From Bacteroidota bacterium (GTDB lineage: Bacteria > Bacteroidota > Ignavibacteria > Ignavibacteriales > Ignavibacteriaceae), in assembly GCA_021824565.1 (NCBI GenBank), contig JAKAKL010000115.1:1-53546 (forward strand): a stretch of 53,546 nt of DNA, in the 5' to 3' direction. Below are positions 9,382-16,902 of this stretch, piece by piece. Below the pieces are notes generated by a model. That model searched no databases. It was not told the DNA's origin and worked only from the letters and a program-made list of their open reading frames with translations. How positions within the stretch are numbered: position 1 is the first letter of the stretch; each line of letters opens with the position of its first letter. The position numbers and the translations under genes are program-made.

Positions 9382-10345
9382 CTTCAAAGTCCAGTTTTGT
9401 AAATAAGGTTGGGGGATCTGTAACTGTTTTCCGACCAAAGTCGCAATATTCAAAAAGAAAAAGAATGATAGCGTTGGCAGCTAATAAGTAGCGGGGTTCG
9501 TTTTGTTTTTCTGCAGGTAAAATGCATTGGGCGAGCATTTCGAAATATGCCGGATTATTTACAGGAAAATCGGTAATGCCTTTAGTGTTCTCTTTTACTT
9601 TCTTAAAATTATTACGCACTAAACCAAGTATAGTGTAAAATTGAGATTCATACCGATGGAAGTTCTGTTTAATAAAATGTTCGACAAAAGTTTTGTTAGA
9701 CCAATTTGAATTGTATAAACCCTTGACTTCCTTATAAAATCGAACGGAGAAATTTTTTTCTACTTTCAACTTTAGATTGAGGTAGCCTTTTTCAAAAGGC
9801 AGAACTTCAATTCCATCTTTAAGCTCTGAATTAACAAATGAGAAAATATCTTCAATAACAGATTGCTGAACTTGAGGAGAATCATATAATGCAGCGTAAA
9901 GCGATTTAAGGTTAACATCCTTGGAAAGCGGGGCAGGTTTAAGACTGCGAATAAGAATATCTTCCATCATCAAATCATTATATAAAATAACTCTATAGCC
10001 ATTCTTTGAGAGGATAGAATTAAATTGTGAAATTTTATCAGTTACTTGGAATACAGAACTATTTATTAGATAAACCAAAGTAACCGAAGGGTGTTTAATT
10101 TTTTGAAGAGCTTTTATATCATTTCTTATTCTTGTTTTTAGAGAGGTAAGGCTTTGAGAAGGCGGAGAAGAAATTATACATGAGTCACTATAAGCCAGAG
10201 CGTCAAGAATAAAATCATCAGGATTATCTCCTTTTAATTTAATACAGTACGGATAAATCGAATCTATAAAAATGCCGGTAAGCTCTTTGAACCTACCCTC
10301 ATATAATGAACCAGGCTTATTTACAACTACTACATCGACCGCCAT
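9365..10345 (-). CDS. ABC-3C system effector/CTD protein
   Basis: This is the first gene of the ABC-3C operon, 326 residues. In such systems this position encodes an N-terminal effector fused to a C-terminal domain (CTD) that binds the middle component. Residues 1-150 form an alpha/beta domain with YEGRFKELTG (14-23), GDNPDDFILDAL (about 39-50) and SLTSLKTRIRNDIKAL (about 65-80). This is weakly reminiscent of restriction-nuclease-like effectors that have an invariant Asp followed by a Q/E-x-K strand, but here the expected second motif reads CIISSPP, so catalysis is unproven. The remainder (about 160-326) is helical, as expected of a CTD. The gene is divergent from the plus-strand gene at 10428, with an 82-nt AT-rich shared upstream region. 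Confidence 0.65.
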   Translation of the reverse strand: MAVDVVVVNKPGSLYEGRFKELTGIFIDSIYPYCIKLKGDNPDDFILDALAYSDSCIISSPPSQSLTSLKTRIRNDIKALQKIKHPSVTLVYLINSSVFQVTDKISQFNSILSKNGYRVILYNDLMMEDILIRSLKPAPLSKDVNLKSLYAALYDSPQVQQSVIEDIFSFVNSELKDGIEVLPFEKGYLNLKLKVEKNFSVRFYKEVKGLYNSNWSNKTFVEHFIKQNFHRYESQFYTILGLVRNNFKKVKENTKGITDFPVNNPAYFEMLAQCILPAEKQNEPRYLLAANAIILFLFEYCDFGRKTVTDPPTLFTKLDFEDDSPD

Positions 10346-10427
10346 AAGAACAACTTAATAAAAATCCCTATTTTTGTTTAAAAAATAATATTTTTACTTT
10401 TTAACTCAAAACTTTAACGGAGAGAAA

Positions 10428-10994
10428 ATGTCTTCTGAACCTACTTTCAATTTTGTAAGAGAACAGGTAATTGAATACTGTAATAAAAAAGAAACGATAG
10501 ATGACCAATTGAGATATTTGAATTATGTGTTGAAGGAAAAGAAGAATAATCCTCCGGAGATAGATGAGAATGTTGGATTGAAACCGAGTTTTGAGGAATA
10601 TATAGAGACGGAGATTGAATACAGGAAAACTTTATTGGAATCGAATAACAGAGCAGATAAAAACGTAGCAGGAATTGTAAAGATAACTGCTAAGTACGGA
10701 CTTGCGGATATAACAAGAATATTTGAAGCAATGAAAGAAGCAGAAATAATTTCAAAAATAACTGAAGTTTCACAAATTGCCAACATATTTTTTGCCGGAA
10801 CTACGGGACAAAATGACTTTATTAAAAAATATAATGCCACAAAAGGTGATATAAAGAATAAAGAAACAAAATCAAATAGTAATGAGTTGCTTGAATTTAT
10901 TAAAATCTTAACTACTAATAGCTTTGCCGGGAAAAAAGAATATTTAGAAAAATTAAGAAACCATATATATGAGCTTCAGAAAAATCTTATATAG
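10428..10994 (+). CDS. Hypothetical island protein, helical
   Basis: I do not recognise this 188-residue protein. It is mainly helical and charged, with a Lys/Glu-rich N-terminal half (LRYLNYVLKEKKNN, then EEYIETEIEYRKTLLES). The central segment VKITAKYGLADITRIFEAMKE has helix-turn-helix-like spacing, but I cannot support a DNA-binding call. A good ribosome site (ACGGAGAG) lies 8 nt before the ATG at 10428. It is the first gene of a plus-strand series with an excisionase-like gene and an integrase, so a role in element maintenance is possible but is only inferred from position. It is transcribed away from the ABC-3C operon, and the shared promoter region is 82 nt. Confidence 0.7.
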   Translation: MSSEPTFNFVREQVIEYCNKKETIDDQLRYLNYVLKEKKNNPPEIDENVGLKPSFEEYIETEIEYRKTLLESNNRADKNVAGIVKITAKYGLADITRIFEAMKEAEIISKITEVSQIANIFFAGTTGQNDFIKKYNATKGDIKNKETKSNSNELLEFIKILTTNSFAGKKEYLEKLRNHIYELQKNLI

Positions 10995-11064
10995 GAAATA
11001 TATGAATTAAAATATTGCGGATATTATAGGTTAACATCCGAAATCAAAACTAGGATTGTTAGCC

Positions 11065-11367
11065 ATGAAAAACTCAGAAATAAAAAATCAATTTGAAGAG
11101 ATTAAATCTCTATTAAAAAAAGGTGACAATAAGCTGCTGAATTTTGTAGAAGCAGCGAAGTACCTATCAATCTCGCATTCACAACTTTATAAATACACCA
11201 GTCAAAGAAAGATTCCGTTCCATAAGCCGGCAGGAAAGTATTTGTACTTTTTTAGGCATGAGCTGGACTTATGGATTAAAAGGAATGATGAATGTCGATT
11301 GACGAATGGAGAAGAGAAGTCGGAAGACGGAAGCCAGGAGTCAGAAGAAGAAACGGAACCACCTTAG
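11065..11367 (+). CDS. Excisionase-type helix-turn-helix protein
   Basis: This is a small DNA-binding protein of the MerR/excisionase-like HTH_17 type, 100 residues. The core is FVEAAKYLSISHSQLYKYT (two helices with turn), then RKIPFHKPAGKYLYFFRHELDLWI, which is the classical 'helix, wing, R..EL..W' pattern. Such proteins bend DNA at attachment sites or act as small regulators of integrases. I chose the ATG at 11065, with AGGA 9 nt upstream, over an in-frame TTG at 11056. The last 25 residues are acidic (EKSEDGSQESEEETEPP) and are encoded by a degenerate heptamer repeat (11316-11350), so this tail is probably an acquired extension. The integrase starts 62 nt downstream. Confidence 0.85.
   Translation: MKNSEIKNQFEEIKSLLKKGDNKLLNFVEAAKYLSISHSQLYKYTSQRKIPFHKPAGKYLYFFRHELDLWIKRNDECRLTNGEEKSEDGSQESEEETEPP
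11316..11350 (+). repeat. Degenerate GAAGTCA-like heptamer array inside the excisionase gene
   Basis: Five consecutive 7-mers are GAAGTCG, GAAGACG, GAAGCCA, GGAGTCA and GAAGAAG. They encode the acidic C-terminal tail of the HTH protein. A second array of the same heptamer lies in the primase gene at 13198-13225. Confidence 0.75.
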
Positions 11368-11429
11368 AACAATAGAACACGGAAGACACGGATTGAACGG
11401 ATTTACACTGATAAAAATAGAGTAATGAA

Positions 11430-12560
11430 ATGGATGGATTACAAGGATTGTTGGGTAAACTGAATATGGAAGATATTGAGAAGCTGAAAGCTTTGATGTC
11501 TTACGCACCGGAAGCGGCAGCTAAGGATGTTGTAACGCTGAGGGTGTTTGATGAAGAGTATAAAACTATTGTTCAAAACAATAAATCAATTTCATACTTC
11601 AAGTCGGTATCCACAGCTTTTAAGTATCTTTTTGAATTTTTCGGACCTCAAAAAGCAATCGGCAGCATATCACTGAAAGATGTTGAATCGTTTATGATTT
11701 TCTTACAGAAAAGAGTCAAATCCGTCTCGCAAGCGAGCCGAGACAAGCCCGTCTCGCATTCTGCGAGTCGTGGCGGAGAAGGATATGTAGTCTATTACAG
11801 AAACTTGAAGGCTGCATTTAATAAGGCTCTGGATTGGGGTTATGTAAAAGAGAATTACTTCACTAAAGTAAAATTGCCTAAGAGACAGAAAACTGCGCCG
11901 GTGTTTATCAACAGCGATCAACTTACAGCTATCAGCAATCATATAAAACTAAAAGTTGTTCGGGATGTTGTTACAATTGGATTTTATACGGGGATGAGAT
12001 TGAATGAGATTGTTAATCTGAAATGGAAGAATGTTGATTTGAATTCTAGGACAATTACGGTAGGCGATGAGGAGTTTGTAACTAAGGGAAGGAAGCAGAG
12101 ATTTATTCCAATTTGCGAGGAAGCGTTTGAAGTATTGGTAAAACGAAAACGGAATGAATACGGAAACAACCCACCCCTTAATCCCCTCCAAGGAGGGGAA
12201 AACAAATCAAATGTTATACCTATTGGGAATAGTTATTTGTTTTGTAAAAGAAATGGAGAACCGTTTACGGGGGATTATTTTTCACGAAGATTTAAGAGAG
12301 CTTGTAAAGGAGCCGGAATGGATAGAGCAATTCATTTTCATTCTCTGAGACATAGTTTCGCTTCTAATCTTGCACAGCAGGGTGTTTCTTTGTATGTAAT
12401 TAAAGAATTGCTAGGACATTCTTCAATTTCTACAACGGAGATTTATAGTCATTTGAATATGGAATCGTTGAGAGATGCTGTTAGAAAACTAGATAGCCTT
12501 CACAAAAAAAGCGAAGTGGAACATTTGAAATTGATTAATGGAGGAAAGAATGGACTTTAA
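11430..12560 (+). CDS. Tyrosine recombinase/integrase with repeat-derived insertions
   Basis: This is a site-specific recombinase of the phage integrase family, 376 residues. It has an N-terminal SAM-like core-binding domain (about 25-150) and a catalytic domain (about 155-360). The catalytic set is complete: R in YTGMRLNEI, K in FVTKGRKQRF, HxxR in FHSLRHSFAS, H in LGHSSIS and the nucleophile Y in TTEIYSHL. It is related to the integrase at 19729-20745 (FYTGMRL.EI and GVSLYV.KELLGH shared). Against that relative it has two extra segments. One lies in the core-binding domain (around KSVSQASRDKPVSHSASRGG) and one near residue 250 (around NPPLNPLQGGEN). Both are encoded by GC-rich palindromic DNA. 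It overlaps the primase gene by 11 nt, so the two are coupled. Confidence 0.93.
   Translation: MDGLQGLLGKLNMEDIEKLKALMSYAPEAAAKDVVTLRVFDEEYKTIVQNNKSISYFKSVSTAFKYLFEFFGPQKAIGSISLKDVESFMIFLQKRVKSVSQASRDKPVSHSASRGGEGYVVYYRNLKAAFNKALDWGYVKENYFTKVKLPKRQKTAPVFINSDQLTAISNHIKLKVVRDVVTIGFYTGMRLNEIVNLKWKNVDLNSRTITVGDEEFVTKGRKQRFIPICEEAFEVLVKRKRNEYGNNPPLNPLQGGENKSNVIPIGNSYLFCKRNGEPFTGDYFSRRFKRACKGAGMDRAIHFHSLRHSFASNLAQQGVSLYVIKELLGHSSISTTEIYSHLNMESLRDAVRKLDSLHKKSEVEHLKLINGGKNGL
11723..11774. repeat. Palindromic in-frame insertion 1 in the integrase
   Basis: Two adjacent hairpins are visible: GTCTCG with CGAGAC around an inner CTCGC/GCGAG, then CTCGCA-TTC-TGCGAG. The segment encodes about 17-20 residues that the related integrase at 19729 lacks, between two helices of its core-binding domain. 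Confidence 0.7.
12183..12198. repeat. Palindromic in-frame insertion 2 in the integrase
   Basis: CCCCTCC-AA-GGAGGGG is a perfect 7-bp stem. It sits in a stretch encoding NPPLNPLQGGEN, which the related integrase lacks. The composition is sharply more GC-rich than the surrounding gene. Confidence 0.75.
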
Positions 12561-15072
12561 GGAATTGGCAAAGGATTATTATGAAACATTTGGATTTAAT
12601 CTGCTCCCGTTAAAGAATAAAGCACCAAAGATGTCCGCCGGAGGCGGATGGGAAAAGTGGCAGACTGAGATTATGAATGTGAATGATATTGATTCATTTA
12701 ACTGGAAAAAAGGTATAAATGGCGTGGGCGCGATTTGCGGAATCAAGAATCTTAGATGCTTAGATTTTGATAAAGTTAAAGACTATGAAATAGTTAAAAA
12801 ATTTGTACTTAAGCTCGGTCTTTCAATAGAGTATAGCTGGGTTGTTAAAAGCGGCAGCGGAGCCGGGTATCATGTGTGGTTTTATTGTGATTATACCCCC
12901 CTCTTAGTCTCCCCCGGAGGGGGAGAAAAACAGTCTGATGTTTCACTTAGTGAAATACTTGGTGGAAAGAAATCATTCTATGTGCTGAAATTATTGGAGT
13001 ATGATTTGTGCGATCATATAGAATTGAGATGGGAAAGATGCCAGACTGTGCTCCCGAAGTCTTTACATCCAAGTGGAAATATTTATGAGTTTGTAAACAT
13101 TAGAGGAAATGGACTTCCTAATTCGGAACCGGCAAGTGTTAGTGTTGGAAAATTGATTGAGACTTTGAAGGAGTTTTGTGCACTCGATAAGAAGCCGGTA
13201 GTCAGTAGTCAGAAGTCAGAAGAAAACATAGAAAGAAAAGATCGGGAAAACAATATTCATTTTGATGAGAAAATTATTAGGCAAGCAGCGGAGTTTTTGA
13301 AGGGCTGCATTAATAATTATGACGATTATTTGAGAATTGGTTTTGCTCTGGCTTCTATTGGTGAAAGTGGCAGGAAATATTTTTTAGCAATAGGAAAGGA
13401 CAATCCGAAGTATCCGCAGGATACTGAAATCGAGTTAAATAAAAAATATGACGGATTTATGAAAGATTACCGGGGAGATACTACGCTTGGAACTTTTTTC
13501 CACATAGCTGAAAGCTATGGATGGAAGAAACCGATAATAAAATTCTGGTCAGTGGATGAGAACAGAAGAGTGAAAATAAATAGAACCAGGTACAAAAGAT
13601 TTCTTGAGAGCGAAGGTTTCTGTAAATATAAAATTGATTCGACAAACGGAACCGGATCGAGTTACTTATTTGTGAGAATAGTAAATAACATAGTGGAAGA
13701 AATTGACAGCGTGGATGTAAAAGAATTTGTAATGAATTATTTGGATAAGCTGCCGATTGAAGAATTTGACGGAACTTACAAAGCTGATGTAATAGACGCA
13801 TTGATAAAAGCAAACAATCAATTGTTCACTACTCAATTCTTGGAGTTCTTGAATACACAAAAAATAGAATTCAAGAAAGATGATAAGGATAGGGGCTTCT
13901 TCTATTTCAAGAATGGATTTGTTGAGGTAAGCCCTCACCCCCAGCCCCTCTCCCAAGGGGCGAGGGGAGAGAGCCCTCACTCCGCCTACACTGAAGTTTC
14001 GGCGGACAAGCCCAGCCCTCTCCTCCCGCAAACGGGACAGACTCGGGGCGAGGGAGAAAAATCTTGCGTTAGATTTTATGACTACAAAAAATTAGAAGGG
14101 CATGTTTGGAAGCGACAAATTATAAAAAGGAAATACGGATCGAGTGAACGAAGATCTGATTATGAAGAGCTGCTGTTTAACATCTGCAAAAGAGATAAAA
14201 AAAGATATGAAGCATTAAAGAGCGGGATAGGTTATTTACTTCATACTTATAAGAATCCTTCGCTTTCCAAGGCAATAATATTTATCGATGAAAAAATGAG
14301 CGAAGGGGCTTTCGGCAGGAGCGGAAAGGGATTAGTAATTAAAGGCATTTCGCAAGTCCGCAATGTTGTTACGGAGGACGGAAGAAATTTTAATCCGTCA
14401 AAGAATTTTGCCTTTCAGAGAGTTAAAGCGGATACTAATGCAATTGCAATTGAGGACATAGGAAAGAAATATCCGTTTGAAAGATTGTTCTCAATTATTA
14501 CTGATGGGATTGTTGTTGAGAGGAAAAATAAAGACGAAATATTCTTGCCGTTTAATGAGTCGCCGAAGATAGTAATATCGACAAACTTTACTATCAGCGG
14601 AGTTGATGACTCGACAATTGATCGGCAGTTTATAATAGAGTTTTCGGATTACTACAATATGAACCATAGACCGATAGATGATTTTGGAAAGCTGCTGTTT
14701 GACGGATGGGACGAAAGCGAATGGAATGATTTCGACTGTTTTATGATTGAGTGCTTACAGTTTTATCTGCAGCGCGGTTTGGTGAATTATGAGAGAATAA
14801 ATATTAACACGAAAAAATTAATTGATGAGACTACAGTTGAGTTTTCTGAATTCAGTGAAGCGCTTGAGCTAAATAAAGAGTACGATAAAAAAGAATTGTA
14901 TGAAAACTTTAAGAAAGAGTATGAGGACTTCGATAAACTGACGCAAGGAAAGTTTACCAGGTGGCTGAAGGTTTTTGCCGGGGTGAAAGGATATGAGATT
15001 AGGGAAAGTAAATCTGGTGCGAAAAGGGTAATTGAGTTTGTAGGTAACCCTCACCCAACCCTCTCCCTTTAG
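12550..15072 (+). CDS. Prim-pol primase / helicase-like replication protein
   Basis: This is a mobile-element replication protein of 840 residues. The N-terminal prim-pol domain shows the metal-binding pair D72 and D74 (CLDFDKVK) and SGSGAGYHVWF (101-111), whose serine and histidine are typical of archaeo-eukaryotic primases. A PriCT-like helical region follows (about 230-315). The C-terminal part is SF3/phage-type helicase-like, with a P-loop-like GRSGKGLVIKG and an acidic IAIEDIG strand further on. I chose the ATG at 12550 because GGAGG lies just upstream; an in-frame ATG at 12538 is less well placed. The gene carries at least four repeat insertions (12634, 12908, 13198, 13931). It ends inside a fifth palindrome that supplies the last residues and stop codon, so the natural C-terminus may be altered. 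Confidence 0.85.
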   Translation: MDFKELAKDYYETFGFNLLPLKNKAPKMSAGGGWEKWQTEIMNVNDIDSFNWKKGINGVGAICGIKNLRCLDFDKVKDYEIVKKFVLKLGLSIEYSWVVKSGSGAGYHVWFYCDYTPLLVSPGGGEKQSDVSLSEILGGKKSFYVLKLLEYDLCDHIELRWERCQTVLPKSLHPSGNIYEFVNIRGNGLPNSEPASVSVGKLIETLKEFCALDKKPVVSSQKSEENIERKDRENNIHFDEKIIRQAAEFLKGCINNYDDYLRIGFALASIGESGRKYFLAIGKDNPKYPQDTEIELNKKYDGFMKDYRGDTTLGTFFHIAESYGWKKPIIKFWSVDENRRVKINRTRYKRFLESEGFCKYKIDSTNGTGSSYLFVRIVNNIVEEIDSVDVKEFVMNYLDKLPIEEFDGTYKADVIDALIKANNQLFTTQFLEFLNTQKIEFKKDDKDRGFFYFKNGFVEVSPHPQPLSQGARGESPHSAYTEVSADKPSPLLPQTGQTRGEGEKSCVRFYDYKKLEGHVWKRQIIKRKYGSSERRSDYEELLFNICKRDKKRYEALKSGIGYLLHTYKNPSLSKAIIFIDEKMSEGAFGRSGKGLVIKGISQVRNVVTEDGRNFNPSKNFAFQRVKADTNAIAIEDIGKKYPFERLFSIITDGIVVERKNKDEIFLPFNESPKIVISTNFTISGVDDSTIDRQFIIEFSDYYNMNHRPIDDFGKLLFDGWDESEWNDFDCFMIECLQFYLQRGLVNYERININTKKLIDETTVEFSEFSEALELNKEYDKKELYENFKKEYEDFDKLTQGKFTRWLKVFAGVKGYEIRESKSGAKRVIEFVGNPHPTLSL
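12634..12648. repeat. Short palindrome inside the primase gene
   Basis: TCCGCC-GGA-GGCGGA encodes SAGGG in KMSAGGGWEKWQ, near the N-terminus of the prim-pol domain. The same TCCGCC/GGCGGA arms recur at 13981-14006. Confidence 0.6.
12908..12926. repeat. Palindromic in-frame insertion in the primase
   Basis: TCTCCCCC-GGA-GGGGGAGA has an 8-bp stem. It encodes part of TPLLVSPGGGEKQ, in the prim-pol domain just after the conserved YHVWF strand. Confidence 0.72.
13198..13225 (+). repeat. GTAGTCA/GAAGTCA heptamer array in the primase
   Basis: Four tandem 7-mers are GTAGTCA, GTAGTCA, GAAGTCA and GAAGAAA. They encode a serine/glutamate linker (VVSSQKSEEN) between the prim-pol and PriCT-like parts. 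It is the same repeat unit as at 11316-11350. Confidence 0.75.
13931..14055. repeat. Compound palindromic insertion in the primase
   Basis: Three palindromic pieces lie in sequence. First is CCCCTCTCCC with GGGGCGAGGGG (13945-13967). Second is TCCGCC with GGCGGA (13981-14006). Third is CCCTCTCCTCCCG with CGGGGCGAGGG (around 14015-14055). Together they encode about 40 low-complexity residues (PHPQPLSQGARGES and onward) between the PriCT-like and helicase-like parts. The frame stays open throughout. Confidence 0.78.
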
Positions 15073-15085
15073 TTAAAGGGCGAGG
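15047..15085. repeat. Palindrome overlapping the primase stop codon
   Basis: CCCTCACCCAACCCTCTCCC pairs with GGGCGAGGGC across TTTAGTTAAA. It supplies the last residues (NPHPTLSL) and the TAG stop of the primase. It could also act as a hairpin terminator, although no T-run follows. Confidence 0.65.
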
Positions 15086-15217
15086 GCTTTAGACTTGGAC
15101 GCGTGGACGGAAATTAGGGCGGTTTTTAATTGGATAAGATTTTTAGAACGAATTATGTCCATCTGTTTAAGAAGTAAAAATTAAATATCTAAGTATCATA
15201 ATTACAGGATAAATATT

Positions 15218-15403
15218 ATGTTGGAAGAAGCGAAAATTAAGCGAAAAATTTTAACTCCGGTTAAGGCGATAAAGAAATATTGCTATGATTGTTCCGGAGG
15301 GTCTAAGAAGGAAATTAGGGAATGCGTTATTACGGATTGTCCGCTGTATGTTTACAGGATGGGGAAGAATCCGAATAGGAAGGGGGTGAGGAAGAAAAGT
15401 TGA
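15218..15403 (+). CDS. Small four-cysteine protein of mobile elements
   Basis: This protein of 61 residues is very basic and contains YCYDCSGGSKKEIRECVITDCPLY. That is two Cys pairs (CxxC and CxxxxxC) spaced as for a zinc knuckle, followed by YRMGKNPNRKG. Similar short Cys-rich proteins of unknown function are common in phages and integrative elements, and I cannot name a function. The ATG follows an AT-rich leader with no strong ribosome site (AGGATAA about 12 nt upstream). It lies 145 nt downstream of the primase in the same orientation. The coding call rests on the cysteine pattern and conserved style. Confidence 0.72.
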   Translation: MLEEAKIKRKILTPVKAIKKYCYDCSGGSKKEIRECVITDCPLYVYRMGKNPNRKGVRKKS

Positions 15404-15729
15404 TAGGATTTATTTATTATAATTAGATGTTAGCTATCTATTTTGTAAATATTCTGATGTAAATTAAAATTTAATTTTTATTATTTGAAGAAAAAAAAGT
15501 AAATTGACTTATAAATTATTTTTATTTATAGTGTTACTGTAGAATATGGGAACCTAAAAACGAATTTCCAGTAGAACAAATCTAAGTGAAAATTATATTA
15601 AGCTATCATTATTGTTTTATATGAAATAAAAACAAAAAAATTCTGTGCTAAATTGATTTTATTTATTAGTTATTGTTCTGTATAAAAACATCGCTCTACT
15701 AAAATTATATTTATAGAAAGGGAGACTTA
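15404..15729. other. AT-rich intergenic region
   Basis: Apart from the promoter-like pair at 15504-15532 I see no gene or hairpin here. The stretch is strongly AT-rich and probably forms the upstream region of the unknown genes that follow. Confidence 0.6.
15504..15532 (+). promoter_or_regulatory. Sigma70-like promoter
   Basis: TTGACT and TATAGT are separated by exactly 17 nt. The match to the general bacterial consensus is close, but it lies about 190 nt before the next start codon (15730), so a long leader would be implied. Organisms of this group do not always follow this consensus. Confidence 0.4.
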
Positions 15730-16308
15730 ATGATTAATCTTTCAAATTCAGTTCGAGATTCAATTGAAATGCTAAATACTTATAGAAACAGATATAATTC
15801 TAACGAATATTCTCAAAAGATATACGCCAATATTGTATATAACTTACTGCCCTTTAAATTATTGTGGAATGAAATTGAAAAATGTTTTGGGAGAAAGAAT
15901 TACAATAACATTGATGATGCTTATCTAGCTTTCGGTAACTTATATCGAGAGCACCAAATAATGGAAATTAAACCAAATATTGAAATTTACTTAAGAGATA
16001 CTCACCAAATAGGTTCTTATGATTTATACCCCCTCACTATAAATACAAAAAAAGCTAGTGAAGGAGATAATAAAAAGATTGAGGAGATAGAATACACATA
16101 TGTTTTTGCAGTAGCAGTCAAAGAATATTTACTTTATTGGATAGGGCTTGGATTGCTAGGTTATACACCCAATACTGCGCTTCAAACCTTAACAGGGATA
16201 ACATCCTTTAATAAAATTACAAAGCTTAGCGATGCAATGGGACCTATTACTATAATATGCAGTCAGGATGTTGAAAAACTTTATAAACCTTTACCTAATT
16301 ACTGGTAA
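15730..16308 (+). CDS. Hypothetical island protein
   Basis: I do not recognise this 192-residue protein. It is a soluble, mixed alpha/beta-type sequence. The N-terminal half is helical with many Asn and Tyr residues. The second half has a hydrophobic stretch (YLLYWIGLGLLGYTPNT) that is borderline for a membrane segment. GGGAG lies 5 nt before the ATG, a strong ribosome site. It is the first of four small plus-strand genes (15730-17319) of AT-rich composition, suggesting a separately acquired cassette within the island. No signal peptide or catalytic motif is visible. Confidence 0.7.
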   Translation: MINLSNSVRDSIEMLNTYRNRYNSNEYSQKIYANIVYNLLPFKLLWNEIEKCFGRKNYNNIDDAYLAFGNLYREHQIMEIKPNIEIYLRDTHQIGSYDLYPLTINTKKASEGDNKKIEEIEYTYVFAVAVKEYLLYWIGLGLLGYTPNTALQTLTGITSFNKITKLSDAMGPITIICSQDVEKLYKPLPNYW

Positions 16309-16343
16309 GAAAAACCTTTATTTTAAAAAAATATAATATCTTA

Positions 16344-16550
16344 ATGCTAATAGTACTCATTATTTTTTTATTACCTATAATACTTTTTGTAATTTTTTTG
16401 TTTTACTGCTTACCAAAAGTAATAAAGGAATATTTAACCGGTTATTATGAGAGAAGAAAGCAGGGAAAGGTAAAAATTTTATCTAAAGATGCCAAAAAAC
16501 ATATTGGTTCTGGAATAGCTACAATTTTAAAACACTGGAGATTATTTTGA
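16344..16550 (+). CDS. Small single-pass membrane protein
   Basis: This protein of 68 residues has one strongly hydrophobic N-terminal segment (about residues 1-25: LIVLIIFLLPIILFVIFLFY). A basic cytoplasmic-type tail of about 40 residues follows (GYYERRKQGKVKILSKDAKK). No ribosome site is obvious before the ATG, so the call rests on the clean membrane topology and the position 35 nt after the preceding gene. Its function is unknown. It might work with the neighbouring small proteins, but nothing in the sequence proves this. Confidence 0.5.
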   Translation: MLIVLIIFLLPIILFVIFLFYCLPKVIKEYLTGYYERRKQGKVKILSKDAKKHIGSGIATILKHWRLF

Positions 16551-16652
16551 ATTAGAATTAAATGATAGTTCAAATATGTAGCTATATTAATATAAATTTT
16601 AGTATAAAAACTAATTAAATAATTGTTAATAATTTTTAAGGAGCACAATACC

Positions 16653-16886
16653 ATGGAAATATATTATCAAAACAAAGTTGTTGGTGACATTCAAATAATA
16701 AATGGAACAGTTGCAAAAGGGAATACAGTAATATTTACATCTGATGCTTTTTCAAATTTAAATGATAAAAACACATACCAAATACATTACTCGAATGAAG
16801 TATTAGACTTAGAAATAACAAAAATTAATCAGGGTATTTCAAAAGATAAATTGAATAAAACTTTTTTTGAAGCTAACATTTTTTAA
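16653..16886 (+). CDS. Hypothetical small beta-rich protein
   Basis: This protein of 77 residues alternates short beta-like strands (EIYYQNKVVGDIQIINGTV, then TVIFTSDAF) and has no membrane segment. I chose the ATG at 16653 because AAGGAG lies 8 nt upstream; an earlier in-frame ATG at 16623 has no ribosome site. It ends 16 nt before the next gene, so the pair is probably one transcriptional unit. I do not recognise the family. Confidence 0.62.
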   Translation: MEIYYQNKVVGDIQIINGTVAKGNTVIFTSDAFSNLNDKNTYQIHYSNEVLDLEITKINQGISKDKLNKTFFEANIF

Positions 16887-16902
16887 TTAAAAGGATGGGA
16901 TA

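Noticed and set aside
9382-9453. Upstream extension of the MC6-like gene
   Set aside because: It would overlap the effector gene by 89 nt, and the family pattern starts at MILPTK (9381).
13666-14031. Minus-strand frames within the primase gene
   Set aside because: These are shadows of the primase frame and of the palindromic insertion, and show no family features.
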